Assembly: GCF_000403135.1 (NCBI RefSeq)
Contig: NZ_AQPN01000002.1
Location: forward strand, 1-64,000
From: Arcticibacter svalbardensis MN12-7
GTDB taxonomy: Bacteria; Bacteroidota; Bacteroidia; Sphingobacteriales; Sphingobacteriaceae
Direction of reading: 5' to 3'
Length of the DNA stretch: 64,000 nt
The position numbers were made by a program, and so were the translations under genes. This document shows, one piece after another, positions 1 through 8,390 of the stretch. The notes under the pieces were generated by a model. It was not told where the DNA came from. It worked only from the letters and a program-made list of their open reading frames with translations, and made no database searches. The first letter of the stretch is position 1; every line of letters begins with the position of its first letter.

Positions 1-1209
1 TTCACTTGCACTTAAATATTGATGCAGGGACGCAGCATCTTTATCTTCTAATTTGTCCTGTGAGAATGCTTTTAGGTGTGATAGCTTTAATAAGGAGCCA
101 CAACCTGCAGCGATGAAAAGCTTAGTCAGCTTTTCATCTGCGTTTATATTTAAAGAGTTAAAAGTACTGAGATTGTCAATACCCAGAAACTTCTTGTCCA
201 GCAATTGCATATCGGTCATTTCTTCCAGCTTCTTACCTTCCGGAGTACCATCATTAGTCAGAAATAAGAAGGATCGGATAATAATTTTGGCATCATTCAT
301 GGTGACTAAAAAATACCCTGCTTTTTCATCTGAAAGATAGACTGCGATCAACGTATGATTCGGCCTTTTGTAATATTCGATCTCAAACTCATGAAAGGTT
401 AAAAAAGCAATCATGTGCATAATACCCGGGGTTATTCCGAGTCTTTCCTGCAAACGCAGGAAGGCATGATTTTGAATATATACATCCAATGGAATATCAA
501 ATTGCGCCACATCAAAACCAAGCTTTGAGGGTTTGATCTTAGCCCACATAAACTCGAAGTCCTTACCTATCCATCCTACACGAGTTAAATCGCGCTTTTT
601 ACCTTCGATAGTAATCTGTGTTTTTTCAGGTTTAAAATCACGTAAATAAATAACGTTTTGCAGGGTGTTCATATCCTGACAGGCGGTAGCAGCCATGTCG
701 GCAATCAGGAGCCGGTCATTGAGACTGCTATGAAATATTTCAATATCCTGCAGCACAGCTGCTAACATTCTTGGTCCTACCTGGTAACCCTTAGTATTGG
801 TAAAATAAGATTTAAACGCTTCCTTAATGAGAGCGGAACCAGGGAAATGATTTTCAACCAGTGTTTCTGCAAAGTGAATCAGTAACAGGCCATCGGTTAA
901 ATACCAGGAAAGTAATAACTTTTTATCAGTATCGGTATTGATATAAACCTCTTCCATTTCTTTTAGAAAATGTTTGTTGAAGGCTTCTACTTTTTCTTTG
1001 GGAATAGCTGAACCTGGTGCTACTTTAACCTTTAATACCGGATAACGGGTTTCAAAGAGGAAGGTCAGTGCTTGAGAAGGAAGCTTTTCGAAAATACCCG
1101 GACCAGCAAGTACATCACAGATTTCCTTCAGCCGCTCCATAAAGAGTTTACGGTGACGGGCTAACATAATTTTAGGATCAGTATCTGTATTTTGCTTCTT
1201 TTTTTTCAT
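1..1209 (-). CDS. Hypothetical protein, C-terminus beyond window
   Basis: An open frame runs from an ATG at 1209 to the left edge without a stop, giving about 400 residues; the 3' end lies outside the window. The start is Lys-rich (MKKKKQNTD) with no signal peptide or membrane segment, so a soluble cytoplasmic protein is likely. I recognise no family or catalytic motif. The text is charged and alpha-helical in character. It is separated by a terminator-like hairpin from the small membrane protein downstream in coordinate order. Function unknown. Confidence 0.75.
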   Translation of the reverse strand, partial: MKKKKQNTDTDPKIMLARHRKLFMERLKEICDVLAGPGIFEKLPSQALTFLFETRYPVLKVKVAPGSAIPKEKVEAFNKHFLKEMEEVYINTDTDKKLLLSWYLTDGLLLIHFAETLVENHFPGSALIKEAFKSYFTNTKGYQVGPRMLAAVLQDIEIFHSSLNDRLLIADMAATACQDMNTLQNVIYLRDFKPEKTQITIEGKKRDLTRVGWIGKDFEFMWAKIKPSKLGFDVAQFDIPLDVYIQNHAFLRLQERLGITPGIMHMIAFLTFHEFEIEYYKRPNHTLIAVYLSDEKAGYFLVTMNDAKIIIRSFLFLTNDGTPEGKKLEEMTDMQLLDKKFLGIDNLSTFNSLNINADEKLTKLFIAAGCGSLLKLSHLKAFSQDKLEDKDAASLHQYLSASE

Positions 1210-1261
1210 TCCCAGAGGGGTAAAATTAAATCAGGAAGCTAAGATACTTGTAAAGCAGAAC

Positions 1262-1300
1262 AAAAGAGCCGAACACGATAATGTCCGGTTCTTTTGTTTT
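1262..1300. terminator. Hairpin terminator, probably for the 1303-1518 gene
   Basis: An imperfect inverted repeat (AAAAGAGCCGAAC ... GTCCGGTTCTTTT) is flanked by A-rich and T-rich tracts. It sits just 3' of the minus-strand small membrane protein gene and upstream of the 1209 start. Confidence 0.6.
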
Positions 1301-1302
1301 AT

Positions 1303-1518
1303 TTATGCATTCTTTTTAGAAGAGGCAACAATAACAATGCCTCCAATAAGCAATATTCCGCCCAGGTATGGAGGCCAGTTAACCGTTTCTTTTTTATCAG
1401 CAGATACCTGAATAGGTCCGGCATCGATGATTTTGTCCTTTTTCGTATAGCTGAATCCGGTCCAAATCAGCATAATAACTCCGATTACAATTAGTACTAA
1501 TCCTACTGTCCTGTTCAT
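1303..1518 (-). CDS. Small two-helix membrane protein
   Basis: 71 residues. Two hydrophobic segments are evident, at about residues 5-22 and 50-66, with a polar loop between them (TKKDKIIDAGPIQVSADKKE), so a hairpin-type inner-membrane protein is expected. No catalytic motif. Proteins of this size and layout are common in Sphingobacteriaceae, usually annotated as hypothetical. It stands alone between the GH20 gene and a terminator-like hairpin. Function unknown. Confidence 0.6.
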   Translation of the reverse strand: MNRTVGLVLIVIGVIMLIWTGFSYTKKDKIIDAGPIQVSADKKETVNWPPYLGGILLIGGIVIVASSKKNA

Positions 1519-1570
1519 ATCTTTAAGTTTATACTTAGATAAAGCAGAAGAGGGCTCATTGTTTGCAAAT

Positions 1571-3478
1571 TTATTTTTTTGCTCTGCTTTGCAAGTCAGT
1601 TACCAGAATTGTCATTTGTCTTCCAATTGGATTTTTCCCTCTGTAGGAAACAATTTTAAGCAATCCGGCATCCTTGGGTACGATCAGAGGGGCGGTATAC
1701 TTGGGATAAAAACGATCAGGATAACTATTGTCGAAAGAATAATAGAGATCCAACCCTTCCACTTCCGAAGTTAAACTTACAACCAGCTGAGTGTCTTTCC
1801 TACTCACATTTATAATTGGATCATAAGCACTGGGGGCATACTTAATCTCCGCTACATCAAATCGTTCAAATTGCTTTTCTACCCGGCCAAAGAAGTCATT
1901 CCAGTTTCTGTTTTTCGGCTGAGACCATAACGCCTCGGAAACAGCAAATGCTCTTGGCCAGGTCATATACTCGGCCTGACGCATGTTATACACCTGTTCG
2001 GTCCACAAGTTAGCTTGCCCTCCTTTGATTAGTGCAGGGTCCACTCCAGCAGGTAAGGGATCGAACTGGTAAGACTTACTGAGCAGTACAGACGCATAAT
2101 TTTTAGGTTCGATAGATACATCACCCTGCATTAGGTCAATATAGGCAAAGTCACTTGGTGCCATCACTACTTCATGGCCCAGTTGAGCGGCTTTCACTCC
2201 ATTGGAAACACCACGCCAGCTCATCACAGCAGCTTCGACAGGAAGACCACCACCCTCCATGATCTCATCCCATCCAATAAATTTCTTTCCTTTAGATGCG
2301 ACAATCAGTTGTACCCTTTTGGTGAAATAGTTTTGCACCTCTTCCATGGTTTTCAATCCTTCTTTTTGCATTAAATCTTTAATCTGAGGATTCTTACTCC
2401 AAAAATTATGAGCAGCTTCATCGCCACCCATGTGGATATAACCAAATGGAAAAAGTGCGGCTACTTCAGTAACCACCTTATCAATAAACTCGTAAACTTT
2501 TTCGTTAGCAGGACATAACGCATTATCAACCAAGCCAATTGGAGGAGCACCATGTGACCAATCCATAATCTGTTCTCCTGAACGTACTTTATAATTTACA
2601 GCTTCAGGAGTACAGGAAAGTTCGGGGTAGGATGCAATGGCAGCCAGACTATGTCCGGGAACATCAATTTCAGGAAGGATGTTGACAAAACGAACTTTAG
2701 CATATTCGACAATTTCTTTGATGTCATTCTGGGTAAAGAAACCACCGTAATCGCGAATTTCATCCGCTGCAGGAGGACTAAATTTACCAAAATAACCTAC
2801 CTTTTTTACACTCCAGGAACCTACTTCAGTTAACCGTGGAAGGCTTTTAATTTCAATTCGCCATCCTTCATCATCGGCAAGGTGCAGGTGAAGCAGGTTG
2901 TACTTATAACGCACCATGTTATCGATATAAGACTTTACATCCTCTTTGGTAAAGAAATGACGGGCGACATCAAACATTAATCCACGCCATTCAAAACGCG
3001 GATAATCTACTATTTCCAGACAAGGGATTTCCCATTTCACATGATCTGCTTCCACATCACCTTCAATTTCTTTAGGAAAAAGCTGTAATAAAGTTTGTAC
3101 GCCGTAGAACAATCCGGCGGGCTGATTGGCCTTTATGGTAATATTGCGGGTGGTGACTTCGAGGCGGTAACCTTCATCACCTAGAATAGAATCAGTTTTC
3201 CTGTTTAATTGTAAATGGATGGTTGCTGAGGGACTCCGGGGAATGATGAGTACACTGGACCCTGTAGTTGTGGCGATCCGCTCCTTTAAAAGATTAGTCA
3301 TTTGCACTAATTCAGGACTTGGACCTACACTTATCGTGACGTTTTTAGGCAAAATAAATGTTCCCGTATTTTTAATCAGTTCAACAGGGATGGGAATCAA
3401 GGAAATACCGGTGTTTTTCACTTGTCCGGATACCGTGGTATAACATGCAATCAGGGCGATTAATATATACTTTTTCAT
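1571..3478 (-). CDS. Beta-N-acetylhexosaminidase, GH20
   Basis: Exported glycosidase that removes terminal beta-linked GlcNAc/GalNAc from oligosaccharides such as chitooligosaccharides. The start is taken at MKKYILIALIACYTT (3478), which gives a clean signal peptide ending near VSGQ; an ATG 27 bp upstream would spoil it. After an N-terminal GH20b-type domain comes the (beta/alpha)8 domain beginning at FEWRGLMFDVARHFF. The catalytic Asp-Glu pair is in HMGGDEAAHNFW, and WTEQVYN lies further on. The C-terminal 80 residues resemble a chitobiase C-terminal/Fn3-like domain. About 635 residues, usual for the family. It is followed 3' by no cluster gene but preceded on the same strand by nagA, supporting amino-sugar catabolism. 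Confidence 0.93.
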   Translation of the reverse strand: MKKYILIALIACYTTVSGQVKNTGISLIPIPVELIKNTGTFILPKNVTISVGPSPELVQMTNLLKERIATTTGSSVLIIPRSPSATIHLQLNRKTDSILGDEGYRLEVTTRNITIKANQPAGLFYGVQTLLQLFPKEIEGDVEADHVKWEIPCLEIVDYPRFEWRGLMFDVARHFFTKEDVKSYIDNMVRYKYNLLHLHLADDEGWRIEIKSLPRLTEVGSWSVKKVGYFGKFSPPAADEIRDYGGFFTQNDIKEIVEYAKVRFVNILPEIDVPGHSLAAIASYPELSCTPEAVNYKVRSGEQIMDWSHGAPPIGLVDNALCPANEKVYEFIDKVVTEVAALFPFGYIHMGGDEAAHNFWSKNPQIKDLMQKEGLKTMEEVQNYFTKRVQLIVASKGKKFIGWDEIMEGGGLPVEAAVMSWRGVSNGVKAAQLGHEVVMAPSDFAYIDLMQGDVSIEPKNYASVLLSKSYQFDPLPAGVDPALIKGGQANLWTEQVYNMRQAEYMTWPRAFAVSEALWSQPKNRNWNDFFGRVEKQFERFDVAEIKYAPSAYDPIINVSRKDTQLVVSLTSEVEGLDLYYSFDNSYPDRFYPKYTAPLIVPKDAGLLKIVSYRGKNPIGRQMTILVTDLQSRAKK

Positions 3479-3517
3479 TTGTGTATGTTCTTTAATTATT
3501 GGCAATGGGCATTTTAA

Positions 3518-4621
3518 TTAGTAACTACGGCCATTAAGCCAAACCTGTTCAACTTGATATTCAGCATTAAAAACGACGAGATCTGCTTTATACCCAGTTT
3601 TTATTTTACCAATATCTGTTTTATTTAATATTTGAGCAGGGTATGTGGAGGCCATTCTAAGTGCTTCATCAAGTGGGATACCCACGTGTTTAACACAGTT
3701 TTCAACGGCTTTAAGCAGGGTTAAAGCAGATCCTGATAATGTCCCATCAGGCATATTAAAATGATCATGGTCCCTTACATGTTGGTACGGACCTTGGTGA
3801 CATTCTTCCACTGCGTCTGTGATTAGAAACATACGTTCCTGAAGTAACTTTTTACTGATCATCAGCGCTTGATAATCGATATGAATTCCATCGGCAACCA
3901 TACTCGCCATGACCGTTTTGGATTGAAGAGTAGCTCCAGGAAGACCAGTATCGCGATGATGAAAAGGCGACATGGCATTAAAGAGATGCGTGGTGCAGGA
4001 GATCCCCTGCGCAAAACCATACGTAGCTTGTTGGAAAGTGGCCATACTATGTCCGGCTGAAACGATCACGCCGTTATCAATCAACAATTTAATCAGGGCA
4101 GGATCGGTTACTTCAGGCGCAAGAGTCATAATTTTCAGCACACCTGCTGCTGCTTGAAGTAAAGTCTCTATTTCTTTCCTTTGCGGTACTTTGATATACT
4201 TTTCGATATGGGCCCCTTTTTTAGCCGGATTAATATAAGGGCCTTCCAGATGAATCCCTAAAAGAGCAGGATGGGGATTATCTCTAACCAGACGTATTGC
4301 TTTTAAGAACACATCTATGGAGTTTGTAGCAAGGGTTATAACAAACCCGGTTGTTCCTTTACTTACCAGATCATCAGCAATAGCTTTTAATGCTTCGGCA
4401 GTTAAGTTTCCGGAAAACAAATAGCCCCCCGCTCCATAGATCTGAAGGTCAATAAAACCCGGTACGATAAAAGAGCCCTTGCAATCGATCAATTCGGCAT
4501 TGGCAGGAATTTCATATTCAGGTATGATATCAATAATCTGATCTTTTTGTATGACTACTGCGTGATGGGTTAATAGTTCTTCACCCGTATACAGCAGCCC
4601 GTTCGTTATTATTTTTACCAT
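3518..4621 (-). CDS. nagA: N-acetylglucosamine-6-phosphate deacetylase
   Basis: Cytoplasmic amidohydrolase converting GlcNAc-6-phosphate to glucosamine-6-phosphate and acetate. 367 residues, normal length. Visible motifs: GFIDLQIYGAGG (metal-binding N-terminal region), HLEGPYINPAKKGAH, AGHSMATF, HLFNAMSPFHHRD and FLITDAVEE (catalytic Asp region). It begins at 4621 and ends 40 bp before the GH20 start, consistent with one transcript. Upstream, only 1 bp separates it from the NagX-like remnant. No nagB or nagK is in the window. Confidence 0.93.
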   Translation of the reverse strand: MVKIITNGLLYTGEELLTHHAVVIQKDQIIDIIPEYEIPANAELIDCKGSFIVPGFIDLQIYGAGGYLFSGNLTAEALKAIADDLVSKGTTGFVITLATNSIDVFLKAIRLVRDNPHPALLGIHLEGPYINPAKKGAHIEKYIKVPQRKEIETLLQAAAGVLKIMTLAPEVTDPALIKLLIDNGVIVSAGHSMATFQQATYGFAQGISCTTHLFNAMSPFHHRDTGLPGATLQSKTVMASMVADGIHIDYQALMISKKLLQERMFLITDAVEECHQGPYQHVRDHDHFNMPDGTLSGSALTLLKAVENCVKHVGIPLDEALRMASTYPAQILNKTDIGKIKTGYKADLVVFNAEYQVEQVWLNGRSY

Positions 4622-4622
4622 T

Positions 4623-5130
4623 TTAAAGTTTTAGTCGTATTTTCTGTTTTCCAAGAAAACCAACAATTTGAATAATAATAAGCGAAAATAAAAAAGATTT
4701 TGTTAGCCCGATACCTCCGCTGTGTAATTCAAGGGGCAATCTAAATGTAATCATCTGCAACAAAGCAATATGTACATAGGGCAAAAGATAACAGGTGAGG
4801 GTGCTTACACCAGCAGGTTTAATCCAATTGTACCAGCCTTTTATACCTTTTAGATCAACCAGACAAACCATCAGGGAAAAGCTCAGCGCACTTATTCCTA
4901 TGCAGATTGTGGTCCATGAAGGGGTAGCTCTAATTTTGGAGATGCCCCGTAAGGACCTGGTTAAGAGCCCAAAAAGAATCATCGTGATAGATATAGCAGC
5001 GATGTAAATCCAGAATCTTTTATCGGATGGTAATCCTTTAGAGTAGAACAGGGAAGTGATCCAGCATAGTTACTGCCCGGAAAGCGTCTATTGAAATAAG
5101 TCTCGGCGAATTTAGGGGTTGATTTACCAT
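4623..5130 (-). pseudogene. NagX-like transmembrane acyltransferase, internally deleted
   Basis: The N-terminal signature of the COG4299/DUF5009 family (heparan-alpha-glucosaminide N-acetyltransferase-like) starts at an ATG at 5130: RLISIDAFRAVTML. That frame stops after about 31 residues. A second frame resumes at about 5050 with SKGLPSDKRFWIYIAA and continues to 4623, giving the C-terminal three or four membrane helices (GWYNWIKPAGVSTLTCYLLPYVHIALLQ). Intact homologues are about 370 residues; about 200 central residues are absent, so a deletion of roughly 0.6 kb with a frame change has occurred. In related genomes this gene usually accompanies nagA. Not expected to be functional. Confidence 0.85.
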
Positions 5131-5131
5131 T

Positions 5132-5818
5132 TTACTTTAATAGGTCGTTAATGCGTAAAAAACTATAATTTTTATGCTCCAGTTCTTTGAGCAGCTGATC
5201 GAGTTTGTTATAGAATTTATCGGTTCTTCGTGGGTCGGTACCTATATGGATTAATAATATAAATCCATTCAAGCCATGCCCTGCGGTTGCTTCATATTGG
5301 ATAATCGATTGATAGATCTCTTCAGAACTCCTATAACTTTTGCCCATTGCAGGATAGGTATAATCGGCATTGGATTGGGTGCCAGGAGAGAAGTTGAAGG
5401 TTTGCAGTCCCTGCTTTTTTGCCCAAAGCACAGTCGTTTTATTATACCATTCATAGGGTGGAATATAGTAAGGTACATCTTGTTTTTTAATTCCAAATTT
5501 CTTCATTTTATCAAAGTTAGCCAGGAGATCCTTTTTAAATTCTTGACTGTCAACCAGCAGGCTGTCTCTTTTAATCCAGTCGGCATATAAAAGATGTTTA
5601 TCGGAATGTGGTCCTAAATAATGACCATCTTTCTTCAGGTTCTTTATTAACGTTTCAAACTCAGGGTTTGAATAAAAGTTGCCGGTAAAAAAGAAGGATG
5701 CGGGTATATGATGTTTCTTTAAGATCAATCTTATATGCGCTCCACCATCTGCAAATTCATCGCCTGTAAAGACTAAAGCTATATTTTTTGTACTTAAGTC
5801 TCCCCTTATGATAGCACC
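5132..5818 (-). pseudogene. Polysaccharide deacetylase lacking its N-terminus
   Basis: The frame shows a NodB-like carbohydrate esterase 4 fold: TGDEFADGGAHI (metal Asp motif), IPASFFFTGNF, then GPHSDKHLLYADW (metal His motif) and HIGTDPRRTDKF. The NodB domain is nearly complete, but there is no ATG or signal peptide: reading upstream, the frame runs through the last codons of the GH9 gene and meets a stop near 5873. A TTG at 5728 would start inside the domain and lose the catalytic Asp motif. The homologous region begins at about 5818 with TTDPYGAIIRGD. Most likely the 5' end was deleted when it was joined to GH9; a non-secreted product translated by coupling is the alternative. Confidence 0.75.
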
Positions 5819-5832
5819 ATAAGGGTCGGTCG

Positions 5833-7677
5833 TTACTTTTTTGGCGCTACCACCTCCCCGGACTGACTTTCTTTAGCTGCAAGCAGGTAAACCAGAGAAG
5901 CTGTGCCATCCATGGTTGGTTCATTAGTACTAAAGTCTCCTGAATCATCATGATAAACAGCCAGATCAGATTGAAATTCCATGTATTCATCCGCTTCATG
6001 CATCTTGATGCCTAGCAGATTAGCAAAGATACTACCCTTTACGGGACCGTCTACCAGTCCTCCGTCTAGTGGGTAGTGCTGCAAAACCGTTAACGAAGAG
6101 TGAGGGTCAACGGGAGTATCTGCATTTGCCGATCCGGGTAAACCGTAAACCATACTGGTACCCCATGGGTTAAGGCCGAAAAGCCAGTCAAATGTGGCTT
6201 GTTCCAGTTCGATATAGGTGGTATCGCCACTGAGTTTGCGATATAGGACACATTGAATGGCAAATGATGTGGTAAGATTATTGGAGCACCAGATAAAGGG
6301 TATGCCCCTGTAAAAGGCGTTATTTTTAGACTTGTCCCACACTTTCTGGATGCCTTCTTTGTAATAACTGATGAGTTTGGCTTTATTAACAGGATCGCTG
6401 GTTTCAGCTAGTTCATAGTGTCCGAAGTTATGGAAGGGATACCATTGGTAATGTCTTGCTGTATCAGTACCCATCCAGGGGATAACTTTTTCTTGTACAC
6501 TGTATTGCAATGCCTGATCAAAATACTTTTGTTCATGAGTGAGTTGGTAGATAGCCGCGGCACCTAACTCCATATCATCCACCCAGTTGTCTTCTTCGTA
6601 AAAGTAGGGTGCTGTACCTGGTGCGGTTTGAGATACGCCTGGTTTAATCAATCCATATTGATAGGCTGATACCGATTTAAGTTTTAATTTTTCAGCATAT
6701 TGTTGATCGCTTTTTGAAAATAACTGTGAGCCCAATGCAAATGCACTTGCGAATTTACCGGCTGTTGAAGAGGTGCCGGTAGTTCTGTTTTTATATTTTT
6801 TAAACCCTTGAATCTCTCCGGTGATGAAATAAACGGGTCTTCCTGTGCCTTTTCCATAACCATAATCAACGGAATCTTTATTAGGTAAACGGTATCCGGC
6901 ATGATCACGGTCGTCTGCAATTTGGTTAAACATCCAATCGTCGCGCGGATGCATTTTTAACAACCAGTCAAGGCCCCATTTGGCTTCATCCGCTACATCT
7001 GCCATACCGTTGGTTCCTTCCAGTCCATTTGCAAGATGTTTATCGGTAAATACACCCGGGAAATCACGATATGCAGCAAGCAAGTGATAAGTTGCATTGG
7101 CCGATGTGGTTGCATACTGCAGGTAATCTGTGGCATCGTGCCAGCCTCCTGCAACATCAACATGCGTTTTTTCGGGCATAGGACCATATAGCGTATAACC
7201 ATCATGGGTGTGACAGGAATCTTTAAGATATGGGTTAAAGCCTGATCGCTGCTGCCTCATGTAGTTGAGCACAAAGTCTGATGTCCCTGCATAAACATCT
7301 GTGGATATTTGGAACTCAGGTGATTGGGTTGACCCTGACTTTAAATAATAGGTTCCGAGAGTTTTAAATTTAGTAAAATCGAAACGGTAGGATGATGCAA
7401 AGGGACCGTAAGCGCCATAGTTTTTACTGGTTTTGCTTTTGAAGACAATCCTAGAAGTGGAGACTTCAATTAACTGAAATGTTTTAAATTTTTGATTTCC
7501 TTTTGAGCCGAGAACGGCCACCTTTACACTTACAGGGGAATATCCTAACTGGTTTATTCTGATCCAGGCTGATTTATCATTCGCATTTACATTATTGATT
7601 GCCAATAAAGGTAAAATAAATAGAAATAACCGTACAAATGAACGCGTTATTGCAGGAAACAAGAAAGACCTATTCAT
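5833..7677 (-). CDS. Secreted glycoside hydrolase family 9
   Basis: Exported (alpha/alpha)6-barrel glycosidase. The start is taken at MNRSFLFPAIT (7677); residues 1-32 form a signal peptide ending near NVNAN. An Ig-like N-terminal domain (about residues 35-125, AWIRINQLGYSPVSVKVAVL) precedes the GH9 domain. The catalytic base region is VAGGWHDATDYLQY and the catalytic acid lies in FSTNEPTMDGTASLVYLLA near the C-terminus. Family members hydrolyse beta-1,4-glucans or, in some cases, glucosamine-containing oligosaccharides; position beside nagA, GH20 and a deacetylase favours an amino-sugar substrate (inference). The 3' end touches the truncated deacetylase. Confidence 0.9.
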   Translation of the reverse strand: MNRSFLFPAITRSFVRLFLFILPLLAINNVNANDKSAWIRINQLGYSPVSVKVAVLGSKGNQKFKTFQLIEVSTSRIVFKSKTSKNYGAYGPFASSYRFDFTKFKTLGTYYLKSGSTQSPEFQISTDVYAGTSDFVLNYMRQQRSGFNPYLKDSCHTHDGYTLYGPMPEKTHVDVAGGWHDATDYLQYATTSANATYHLLAAYRDFPGVFTDKHLANGLEGTNGMADVADEAKWGLDWLLKMHPRDDWMFNQIADDRDHAGYRLPNKDSVDYGYGKGTGRPVYFITGEIQGFKKYKNRTTGTSSTAGKFASAFALGSQLFSKSDQQYAEKLKLKSVSAYQYGLIKPGVSQTAPGTAPYFYEEDNWVDDMELGAAAIYQLTHEQKYFDQALQYSVQEKVIPWMGTDTARHYQWYPFHNFGHYELAETSDPVNKAKLISYYKEGIQKVWDKSKNNAFYRGIPFIWCSNNLTTSFAIQCVLYRKLSGDTTYIELEQATFDWLFGLNPWGTSMVYGLPGSANADTPVDPHSSLTVLQHYPLDGGLVDGPVKGSIFANLLGIKMHEADEYMEFQSDLAVYHDDSGDFSTNEPTMDGTASLVYLLAAKESQSGEVVAPKK

Positions 7678-7755
7678 ATTTTGCCGTTTTATGCGTGACA
7701 CTTTATCAAATATATAAAATAACGCAACGGATTAAAACAAGAATAGGCCTTTATG

Positions 7756-7953
7756 TTAAACTTTTTCGGCTGTATAACCCACTTCTTTTAAAGCTGCGAC
7801 CATTTCAGGTACATTAGCGTCGGTTTTAACCGTGAGAGTACGTTCGGGAACCAGTAAGTTTACTTCCCAGTTTCCTTCACCTACCGTTTTATTTAATGCA
7901 GGGGTAACTTTGGCTACACATGCGTCACATTTGATATTCGTTTTAAAGTTCAT
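7756..7953 (-). CDS. Small heavy-metal-associated (copper chaperone) protein
   Basis: 65 residues forming a single HMA (ferredoxin-like) domain: FKTNIKCDACVAKVTPALN carries the CxxC metal site near residues 9-12, and the C-terminus has the usual VGYTAEKV. Proteins of this type bind Cu(I) and pass it to P-type ATPases. The copper ATPase gene lies about 440 bp away on the same strand, which supports the role. It has the first Met of the ferredoxin-like strand replaced (NIKCDAC rather than GMTCxxC). Confidence 0.85.
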   Translation of the reverse strand: MNFKTNIKCDACVAKVTPALNKTVGEGNWEVNLLVPERTLTVKTDANVPEMVAALKEVGYTAEKV

Positions 7954-8390
7954 GGTGTTTATATATAATTAAAGATGTTTATACGTTTTGTTTAAAATGG
8001 ATTTGATTCAATTTTCATCTAAGAAGAGATAAATTAAGCTCTTTAAAAGGGGTCTGCTTCATTTTGTTTATATAAACTTTGATTTGGTTCATGATGTCTC
8101 TAAATGAGTAAAAGGATTCTCTTGTTAAAATGAGCTATTGTTGTAAAAACAGCATTCATTGTATAGGTTAAAAAACTTAAATATTAATTGTTGCTCCATG
8201 CGCCTTTTAATTTTTAAGGTTTTTTTTATTTACACCAGGCAAATATCCTTTACTTGAACAGCAGTTAAAGAAGGGAAGTAAGAACGTATTAAAGCCGCCA
8301 CACCCGATACCACAGGAGAAGCCATACTTATTATTGCGGACTACCTAAATAAAGCGAAACACCCTTGCATGACCAGCAATGCGGTAATTT
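7954..8390. other. Intergenic region without recognised gene
   Basis: 437 bp, AT-rich, between the copper chaperone and copA. Every frame is interrupted. A plus-strand stretch at about 8289-8402 is open (ATPDTTGEAILIIADYL) but has no start and matches nothing I know. The chaperone's promoter must lie here; I see no clear TTTG/TAnnTTTG pair. Confidence 0.5.
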
